Assembly: GCA_963170055.1 (NCBI GenBank)
Contig: CAUJGJ010000129.1
Span: forward strand, 695,701 to 759,700
Length of the DNA stretch: 64,000 bases
DNA from: Halisarca cf. caerulea
Taxonomy: Eukaryota; Porifera; Demospongiae; Chondrillida; Halisarcidae
Direction of reading: 5' to 3'
The first letter of the stretch is position 1, and each line of letters opens with the position of its first letter. Below are positions 46,201 to 56,959 of this stretch, piece by piece. The notes beneath the pieces are model-generated. The model worked only from the letters and a program-made list of their open reading frames with translations. It was not told the origin of the DNA and made no database searches. A program made the position numbers and the translations under genes.

Positions 46201-49200
46201 AAGCCTTTGTTCAACCTTCGTTCGTTCTGAACAATCACATGATAGTGGAAGTGTCATGATGTGCAAGCAGACGTCGAAGTAGTATTTCCCAAGTTATTGG
46301 AGTGTGCAGACGAATGTTATGATTTATTCTAACTACGTGAAACAATGAATTCTCTATCTAATTAGAAAAGGCAAGTCTTTTTCTCAGATCATAAATCTAC
46401 TAGCATCAGAAGGCCACCAAGTTATGAAGCCTGGGATATCGTATTTCCTGAAGAAATTTAAAGATACGGGCACCATTAACTAGAAAAGCGGGAACTGGCA
46501 GAAAGCCCATCAAGACGCATGCTATCTTGGACTTCATTGACAGTGAGATAGCTAAGGATGATGAAATTTCATTGGCTGATTTGAAGTCAAAGGTTGAGGA
46601 GCAAGGTCTTATGGCATCAATCGGCAGTGTCCATCACTGGAAACAAGAGTTGGGCTGGACATCGACAAGCACCAAGTATTGTCAAATGATATGGAAAGCA
46701 AACGTTGGTAAGCATCTGGCCCGGGCAAAAGAAAATGTTCACGATATCAACTTAGATGATCGTATTTTTACGGAAGGGACAATGGTACAGTTGGAATACC
46801 ATAGAAGAATTTCTTTAACAAAAAGGGACGAAAATCCAGGTACATGCCACATCCAAAACACCCAACCAAAGTTCATGTTTGGGCAGGAATTAGCGTTTGA
46901 GGAAGGACAGGAGTATGCATCTTCGAAGGAAGAATGAATGCTCTCCTATTCACAACCATTCTCAAAGAGATGTTGGTACCTTTCACCAGGGAAGTTTATT
47001 CCCACTGTTGTCGCTTAATCCAAGACAATGATCCCAAACACTGCTCTAGAGTGGCACAGGTTTTCTATAAAGAAATGGATATAGAATGGTGGAGGACACC
47101 AATGGAATTGCCTGATCTACATCCGATCGAGAACATGTGGCATGAGCTTAAAGAAATATCAGGAGGAATACAAAGCCAAGAATGAAAGAGGAGCTTATGG
47201 ATGCCATCAAGTCATTCTGGGAAACTGCAGATGTAGCAAAATGTCAGAGATACATGACTTGAGGAAGGTCATTCCAGCGGTGATAGACTGTGAGGGCTAG
47301 GCAAAAGGCTATTAATTTACTTGTATGATATTTTGTCATGTTTATAATTAACATTGTGGTTGTCAATTGTTAATAGAGAAATTTAGCATAGTGTTTAAAT
47401 GTTACGTAATAAACTGTTTGGTACGTTCCCCGTTTAGTACGTTTTTTACTTTAGCAACACGGAAGTACGTACTTGATCAACAACATGGCGACCGGCAATT
47501 ACGACGATGCAGTTTTGCTTGCAGTTTTCAACTCTGAGGATGATTCTGATTTAGAAGAGCTAGTTTTGCTTTCAGAAATGGAGCATGCAACTGAAAAGCG
47601 AGAGGAAGAAGAGAAAAGGAGAGACAAGCATCGCATACAGCTGAATTTGGAGGTGCTAACCACGGAGGAGTGCAAGAGCTTGTTTCGATTCGAGAAACAT
47701 GACCTTCACCAGCTTCGAAGGTTGCTACACATACCAGAAGAGCTGACTGCAAGTAACAGAACGCGGTGCTCGGGTATTGAGGGTCTCTGCATTCTACTTC
47801 GAAGGCTAGCATACCCTAATCGCCTTAAGGATTCGGAATCATTATTTGGACGTGGTGTATCTCAACTTAGTGTAATAGTTAATTTAGTCCTTAGCATCAT
47901 ACAAATGGCACCATTTACTGGATACTCTGCCAACTGCATGGCTGACAACCATTCAACTCTGAGAAGGAGCAGATGCAGTGTTGCAATTGTGTCCACTGGC
48001 TAATGTGTGGCGCTTTATTGATGGCACAGCAATGGCTATACCCAGGCCAGTAGAAGGTCAGAGGCTGTTTTACTGTGGTCACAAACGCATGCATGCCCTG
48101 AAGTTTCAGTCCGTCATGACTCCCTTTGGAATCATTGCTCATCTGTTCAGACTACTTGAGGGGAGAAGACATGATGTAGCCATGCTCAAGGAAAGTGGAT
48201 TGCTAACCCTTGTCGAGCAACACATGCAGCTACCAGGTGGCACCTACTGGGTTTTATATGGTGATCCAGCATACCCTAACCGGCCACAGCTTGTAGACCA
48301 TATCAAGGTGCATCTTTGTCACCTCTTCACAAAGAATTTAACAAGCAAATGAGTTCTGCCCGTGTATGTATGGAGTGGGGTTTTGGGAACATTGTGAGGC
48401 TATGGGCATTCATCGACTTTCGGAAGAATACCAAAATTCTACTCTAACCTGTAGCTAACTACTACGCTGTAGCTACACTTTTAACAGTTTGTTACACTTG
48501 TATTTATGGAAACAATGTAGCAACCCATTTTAACTTACAACCACCAACTCTTTCTGATTACTTGCAGTAACGTTTATGATGATGAGATATGATGAATAAT
48601 ACACTACATATTAACTGTTACAGATTATTTCTTTGAGTTCAATAAGGTAATGAGGTCAGCCATTTGCTGCATCTGCTTCTGCATCATCTCCATCTACACA
48701 CGGTTCATGTCTTCTGCCTGCTGTGCTCTCTTTTCTTGAAGAGACAGCTCCTCTCAGCTCTAACTCCTTCTCCCCCAATTACAGCTCTTCATCTCTCAAT
48801 GCTTTTTTCTCATTCCAAATTTTCTCTACATCAAATACTTTTCTTTTCCTACTTCTAGGCTCTTCCTCCTCATAACGATTCTTTTCCTTCAAAGTTTGCA
48901 TGGCATCATCATGTAATTTCTCGCCTTTCTCTCTGTTCTCTTTCTCCTTAATCTTTGCTGCCTGCTTTTGGTCCTTATCCATAAATCTACCTCGCAGGGA
49001 CTCCAAAAGCTGCTCCTTTTCCTTGAATTCTTCCTCCGTTCCGCTTTGCTTCCTTTGTTTTGCACCTGATTTTACAAAACTATCCATTAAGTTATGCGCC
49101 CTTTCTCGTAAAGTTCAAGCGGTAATTTTTCCAAACTTTTGTGGAAACTCGGCTTGAAGAGCACTAGCTATGTCTTCCCAGCAGATTGCTCCTCTAACAA

Positions 49201-52200
49201 AAGGATGCTCAAACAAAACAACTTCTCGTAGGAGCAGCAAGTCGTCTGCAGCTTGGAAATGGACTCTTGACTGCTTGGTCGGTGTTGAAACACGGCCAGA
49301 ACTTGAAGCAGGTGTTGCTGCAGTCGAAGAAAGCTCACTTTGGCCAGAATTTTCTGCAGAATCCATGTCTCTTATAACGTTGGATGAAAACATAGTAGGA
49401 CTGGTTACTACGGCGAAACCGTATCTAAGAACGTTCTAATTTATGGCGCTAAACGTTATACGCTTATTACGTAACGTTTTACGTTATGCTAAACCTCTCG
49501 AATAATGTGGTCATGCAAGTGGAAGTGAAATGTATAATACAGTAGTAGCAGTATATAAAAGGTGGATCTAATCACCGTTATAGAGCAACTCAGTGGTTGA
49601 ATGTAGAAAAATAAAGATATATAGAAGTAGAGCAGCTATAATCAGGCCCGTAGGAAGCTCTCAAGAAGTGGTACAGTGAACATATGCCATAAAAATTTGT
49701 AAATATATGTATAGTGTATACAAAAAAAGTTGGCTGTCATATGAATATGAAATCTAAGGTTGAACACACTGCATCATATTATGCAGCAGCCAATATTAAA
49801 GTTTACCAAAAGGGCTATGACATTGTTCACTACCACTAACAGATCGTGTTCATTTCAATAAGCAGTCAAATCTGGTTAAATCAATTATACTGTTTGGGGT
49901 GTTGTACATCCCATACAGTACAATGGTATTCATAGTTTAGACAAAATTTATTCGGCGGCAGCTAGAACCAGTAGAACTTTAAAGCCTTTTCCGACTTTCT
50001 CCGTCTATTTCGATTATGTATTCTTATTAAACCTGTCAATATGAAGGTTTAACTTGGTAAGAATTGATACTGGCTATCTTAAACTCTTCTAATGTAAAAG
50101 TTTATATTTTTTAAAGTCTTGCCTGAAAACTGGTACAGCTGAAGCCATGCCAGCCGTGCCAGTTCCTACAACCTTGATAATATTATAACATAATGAATAA
50201 GAGCATAAATGATCATGACATTATGAAGGGTTCATCTTTCATAGACGTTTGCATATTTGTCCTAAGGCATCCAGAGCTGCTGCCCATTTATCTTCCATTG
50301 CTTCTGGCTTTGACCTGTACACTGGAAACGCTTCAAAATGTGTCATTTTTAAACGCTGGAGAACCTGATGGGGAAGTGCTGGCTCTCATGGTACATCGCT
50401 TCATCACATTGTCACTAAGGAGAACCTCCGTGCCAGCCTCACTGTCAGGGCACTGAGCTTGCTCTCAATGCACCATGCAGAGTACTTCTGTAGAGCAACT
50501 TCCACAGGAGTCAGTGTACTCACTATATCTGATTCCAGCAATACATTCCCTTTTGGTGGAGCTGGTGCTGGTGTAACAATGCCTCCTTGCTCTTGCATGA
50601 ATAAGGAAGTGGGAGAACTGCAGGGCCAGGATTGTTGAGGAGCGAAGATGTGGCAGTTGGAGGCTGTGGAGTTCATTGTTGTGGAAATTGGCTTGTTGTT
50701 GTGGTTGGAAAATACCGAACCGACTGATGTCCAGGCTTTTTTCCAATAGAAGCTTTTGGTGATCACCTTTCATTTCTTTGTAGTAATCCATGAAATTCTT
50801 TTGGTCTTCATTGATTCTTATTAGTAGTGCCATCAGAGCGCCAAAGGATGGCACTTCACATGTGTCGTGTTGGTCATACCACAACTCTTGACATGGGGGT
50901 GGTGTGGTTGGAATGGTGTTAAAGAGAGAGTGATGAGTTAGGGCTATCGGTAAAAGGGAGTGGTGGTGTAGGGGTGTTGGATTGAGATCTCGGGAAAAGG
51001 GAGTGGTTGGATTGGTATGTCAGGAGAGGGGAGGGGTTGGATTGGTGTGTTGGGAGAGGGGAGTGGTTGGGTTGGGGTGTCGGTACAGGGGAGCAGTTGG
51101 GTTGGGGTGTTGGGACAAGGCAGGGGTGGTATAAGGGTGACAGAATAGGGGAGTGGTTGGGCTGAGGTGTTGGGACAAGGGAGTGGTGGGGGGACGTGTC
51201 CACTAGGAGCCTGTGAACTGTGTGACAATATATACAGTTGCTGTCCACCATGTTTAGAAACAGCGAGGATGTGTCCAGTGGCCTCAGAGTTATTTTTCTG
51301 TTTCAAAGTTTTCTACATTTTGTTAGCAGAACCGTCACTGTTGTACACTTTCTTTTGCCTCTCTTCACTTGTATATCTTATCCATTGACATCAGCCAATG
51401 GTTTCCTCTTCTTCCTTGCAATATTCTGTGTGTTGAATTAAATGACCCCTGCCACAAAATCATCTAGTTTAGCCATGGCTTTCTTAGTACCTGTCATTAG
51501 GCATCAAAAATGACACTTTATTGCAGAGAAAGCAAGAAAACCTAAACGCATCTAGCAGCAATACATTGTACAACATGTAGCAGCTTATACTATTGCTTGG
51601 TGCAAGATATAATGCACCATAATGTTAAACTTAATGCTTCACATTCGAAAATACTCATGTAGATGTAACTTACCCATCCCAGCAACAATTCGTCCTTTGT
51701 AGGTTGTTCCCTTTCTCCTGACTGTGCATGACACTCCTTGTTCCACAATGTGAGGTTCTATGATCTCATCCCTTGTTACTGTTGTTACTGTATTCTCTTC
51801 TAACCAATAAACCCAAACAATGCTGAACTGTGAGGAAAACAGCAACAGTAATAATATTGAACAGTTTGCTAAACAGTTGTGTCAACTCACGTGTTTCTTT
51901 CTCAGATGCTTTCATTGAGAGTCACAGACTGGATGAAAATGAACTCATTTCTCCGACTTGTTTAAGAATCTGATGAATTGCTTGCCACGTCAAAGTGATG
52001 ATGTCTTTAAAGAAGTTGCATAATCTTTTTCGAATGTTGTAATATTATGACATCATGTGTTCAAGCGTTCCTTTGCTCGTTCATTTCGCATTCGTTTGCC
52101 CTTTGTCGTTTGTTCGCTCATTCGTTTGTTCATAGCAAATTGTTATAATTACTATGGGAAGTACCGTACTCAATTAATCAATTGTCTGTTCACACCTATA

Positions 52201-52511
52201 GTGATCAATTCTCTTTTATACAGTAGGCTCTACTGTGTGTATGGTTCTATGTATTGCACAGCATGCAGACAAAGCCACCCATGCTGGAGCATAGATTCTA
52301 TAGGATACACAATAAATGAAGCGAGCAGTGCTTGAATTGACACTTCGGTCTACCTAATTTTCAATAGCTTAAAACTTATGTTGATAAATTTAAGACACTA
52401 AAAGGGCTAATGAAAGCCCTCCATGGTGATTTCTAATCACTTTTTTCCAAGGGGTACAATCCGCTATTTTTGCGCACGTGACAATCATTCCATTACTTTT
52501 GGCTAGCACTG

Positions 52512-52558
<47 letters not shown>

Positions 52559-55039
52559 CACAGTAGAACCTCGTTAGTAAGAACACTGTTAACGAGTAAT
52601 ACCTGGTTAGGAAGTATAAGGATATGATACCCCAGCTTATAACCCACAATACTAATCTATATGGTTAGCAAGTACTACTGATAGTGAGTAGCAATTTGGA
52701 GGGTCCCCAGGTGCACTTACTAACGAGGTTTGACTGTATATGTATTTATATATTTATTTATTTATACAGTGAAACCTCTATTAAAGGACACCTCTGAAAT
52801 GCAGAAACCTTCTTAAAGAGGACACCATTGCTCTGTCCCATTTGAAGTCCCTCACACTGAGATGTGTGCATTTGAATCCTCCGAGGACACCTCCATGAAC
52901 AGGACAGTTAATGGTGGTCCCATTGGTGTCCTTATTATGGAGGTTTCACTGTATATATAATCCATAGAACTACACAATATATCAAATCTCAGTCCCTTGT
53001 TTTAGTGCTTTGTGAAATTGACAGTTATGCCTACATCCCATTTCCATTTGTACGCGGATTGTATACAGGTCTTGTATATGTAAGTTTGGTTTGAAATATG
53101 TTGGATTATTTTCAGTGACAACCTACGGTAGACATCAAAAAAGTTTCCGTAGTGTAATAGTTAAGTAAAGTACCGTAATCGTAATTGTAGTTACGGGGTG
53201 CGTAGTGAAAATTGTAATTTCATTTGGATGCCATTTATTGCTGTAATTTGATCTCAAAGCTTATAGAAATCATAATTCGATCACCCAGGTTCATCCTATC
53301 TGACGATTTTGAAGCTGTGACCATCGCAGACTAGCTCGCGATCTTGAAGCGAGGACCATCGCCCGTGATCATCGTCGTGAGGGTAATGTGATCTGCAGGC
53401 AAATGTAAATTGTAATCCAATCAGCAGATCTAGACCAGAAGCGATCCTTTTTACTGAAGTCCATCCTATCTCAGGATCTTGAAGATCCGATCATCGTATA
53501 GGCTAGCTCACCATCTTGAACCCAACGACCATCCTACATGATGGTAATTCGATCTCCAAGATGATGAAAATCATATGCATTTTGACCCGCAGAGACACTG
53601 CACGGCCATAGCTGTGTTCCAAGTGCTACTCAAGCTTGTTTACACGAAGGGTATGGGGATCGAAGTTTGAGAAATACGTAGGTAATTCGATCTGATGATT
53701 TTGCGAACGCAGTGTCCTGATTCACTTCAGTTTAGTTTGGTTGCATATCGCTAGCGTAATTCGATCTGGGATTTCCGTAATTTCTCTGCTTTAGCACCGT
53801 AATTCGACCTTCGTGATTTATCAACAAAATCTTAATCATATCGGAACGTAATCGTAATTTGACCATTTTACGATTATGATATGAAAACTTTTTTTGTTGC
53901 CTACCGAACTTTGTACAAATGAATATATACCTATAGATCTGCACATTCTTTATGTTTTCACTGAAACTTAGCACAAAAGAAGTGCCACATACGAGTATGA
54001 ACTAGCCATTTTTAAAATGGCGGATTTGAACCAATTTTGTCATAAAATTGGGATTTATTTGCTTCTTCTTCATTTCATCTATATACGAACTTGGGCTTCA
54101 CCCTCATAGTTTATTAGCCTTGGTTTGTCCGTATCAGTGTTACAGATGCACAAGGGGTACTGTAAATATGTGATTTGTTCTTATATAGTCTTGTTTATGT
54201 AATGGAAGTGTGATGAGAACTTTGTCACTTATTGTTACCATTGACAACTGCCAATTAATTAGTATTGAAAGTGTGGAAATATTACAAAGGCTCACATTGT
54301 ACACACATCATAAAGAAGTGTGCTTACATCGTGAATGTGTGCACAATGCATCCTTTGATAACATCCATGCAACATACCATATGTAACTTACTTGTTGTAT
54401 ATGCCATATGCGTTTAATTCAAGAAGTCGCTTCGAGAGTGCTGGCGATTTGTTTCTTAGGGGTGCTGTTTTTCGCTTTGTTTGCTTTGAAATCTCTGAAA
54501 TAAGCCCTAAATGTTGAAAAATATTGTACCTTCAAAGACTGGCAAACAGATTGACGGCTTCGAAGAGACTTCGGAAAAACAGCAAAGGTTTGGTACACAT
54601 ATCGCTTTTACTCCAGTTATCCACACGTGAACCTTGAATGCTGTAAATGTTAATAATATTGTCTCTACTACATTTTCTAAAAGTTTTGGTGTCGCAGTCA
54701 AGAACAAAAGATGTTCACTTTCACTTCAATCTTTTAGCAGCGAATACGGAACGCCTGGTAAATACAAAGAAAGGGTTGGACATTGCTAGTTAGGACTTTA
54801 GTGCGTCGATGAGAAGAGTGACTTACCTAGCGCATGAGCCAGGAGGTTTTTATGTTACCGTATTGGTCTTCATTATTTGGAACTGATGTAGTGCATTCAT
54901 TGCTTAAGATTGATTTGTTATGATTAACTGGGCGCTAAAGATGACAATATAGTAGGATTAAGCACAGTTGCTGTTGACATCAAAGAAAAACTGTGCAGTT
55001 GACGATATATAGGCACACTTTCCCTTTGACCACCACCAT

Positions 55040-55091
<52 letters not shown>

Positions 55092-55723
55092 TATATATAT
55101 ATATACTAGCAGGTAAGCCCGCATTCGGCGGGCTCACCTGCTATGTCATGATGTATGCATTGTCGTATCATGTGCATTGTTGCATTGTTTGTATTGTTGA
55201 GTTGCATGAGCAATGACTGTGAACAATAATTATTATGTTTCCAGCAATGCCAATTGTGTACTATATGGTTGCAGGAGTAGTTCATGTATTATAATATGAG
55301 AAATGAAAATGCAAATTTTAAGTGATTAGTGCAAAACTTCTTTGTAGACAATATTTCTAGTTACCAAGTGATGCGAGGTTGATTACTTCTGCTGTGCTGG
55401 GACCTGATCTCTCGTTTGGCCTGCGTGGCTGTACAAATTGGTGATTTTGTCCCATTTCTGTTTTTTTTTTCTTTAATTAAATGCTCGTTTGTCAAAGCAT
55501 CTGGGAGCGAGGCAAGTCAATGCTCGGGTTGGGGCGTAGATAGAGAATACCTTTCGGTGAAAGCAATTTGCAGTTGGAATTTTTTAGGGGATGGAAGGAG
55601 AGTCTGGTGTACATAAATTTTGAAGCTTCCCCCCTGCCCCTCACTGGATAGAACCCTGTTGTGTGTGTGTGTGTGTGTGTGTGCATGCGTACGTGCATGC
55701 ATGTGTGTGGGAGAGAGAATGCA

Positions 55724-55755
<32 letters not shown>

Positions 55756-55902
55756 TGTGCATGTGTGCATGTGTGTGGGAGAGAGAATGCATGTGTGTGT
55801 ACGTGTGTGTGTTGTGTGTGTGAGGGAGTGGTTCTACCTAGGATGAAAATTTTGAGGTGGAAGCTTCCTCACGAAATAGAAGCCTGGTATGTGTGTATAT
55901 TA

Positions 55903-55961
<59 letters not shown>

Positions 55962-55978
55962 ATGTGGTGTGTGTGTGT

Positions 55979-56009
<31 letters not shown>

Positions 56010-56059
56010 GTGTGTGTGTATGTGGGTGTGGGTGTGTTTGTACATGTCATGTGTGTGCT

Positions 56060-56110
<51 letters not shown>

Positions 56111-56821
56111 GCGTATTATCTATAGGCTCGATCGCGAGGTTCTGCACTTATTTGTGCACACCTAGTAATTCTGCCTGGTGCATGCATCACTACTGATCGA
56201 GTTACATGATCCACTCCTTGGCTGTAGAACATACAGCATCCCATGGCAAAAACATGAAGTGCTGAAGTCAAGGCCTACTTGCAGTTTTTGCCCTCGTGCT
56301 TTACTAACTGTCATTGCTAAACAGGATCGAATAGGGAACTGCAGTCTTTTGAACTGGAAAGGCAGCTCACTATCTGAGGGGGTTCTATCGTTGCTGCGTT
56401 GTTCTTGCGCCGATGCGATACACTGATATGTCTCAGTCTACCCTTTGCCCGCCTGCCCTGAACTCTTGTATTTAAGTGCCATGGAGGCGTTGTGCCTTAG
56501 CCGTCAAGACAATCGTTCGTCTAATCTTCCACCTCCCCTAAACTCTGGCAATAAGCAGAATTCGAAGGGTTGCACCTTTGTGAAGTACATCTTGTTGTAC
56601 GGAATACTGCATACGCATTCCGTAAACGCTTACGAAAACATGGCGTCTTTTTCGCATGGAGAAAATTCTTGCGGCGCTCTTCTCGGGTGGGGAGAATCGC
56701 CTTCTGTCTACTCAACCATGGCACTCCCCATGAGTCTCCTTGAAAGTGTGCCGCTTTTCACGTCGATTGCACTTGAGCTGCGGGAGGAGTTTGCGAAGAG
56801 ACAAATTCACCTCGATGGAAT

Positions 56822-56871
<50 letters not shown>

Positions 56872-56903
56872 TATACATTGTATATATATATATATATATT
56901 ATA

Positions 56904-56959
<56 letters not shown>

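Larger units (their letters stand above)
47383..49492. mobile_element. PIF/Harbinger element, about 2.1 kb
   Basis: Inverted ends share TTTAGCATA and GTTACGTAATAA (left near 47,382-47,414; right, inverted, near 49,460-49,493). It encodes a transposase on the plus strand and a Myb/SANT-like protein on the minus strand in convergent orientation, the usual two-gene content of Harbinger elements. Confidence 0.8.
45558..52168 (+). mobile_element. Tc1/mariner-like element expanded by nested insertions
   Basis: Left end TACGGTACTTCCCATAGTAA, right end TTACTATGGGAAGTACCGTA, both with TA. The left arm is split by a TTAA element (45,589-46,143). The transposase remnant follows (46,320-47,300), then a Harbinger element (47,383-49,492), a region with a broken BEN-domain gene (50,239-51,850), and the right arm (from about 51,950, with GAGAAATGAGTTCATTTTCA read on the minus strand). 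It is the likely relative of the MITE at 32,485. Confidence 0.75.

Noticed and set aside
55661..56196. Long open frames in (TG)n and (CT)n tracts
   Set aside because: They are dinucleotide repeats read as Cys-Val, His-Thr, Arg-Glu or Ser-Leu; no gene.
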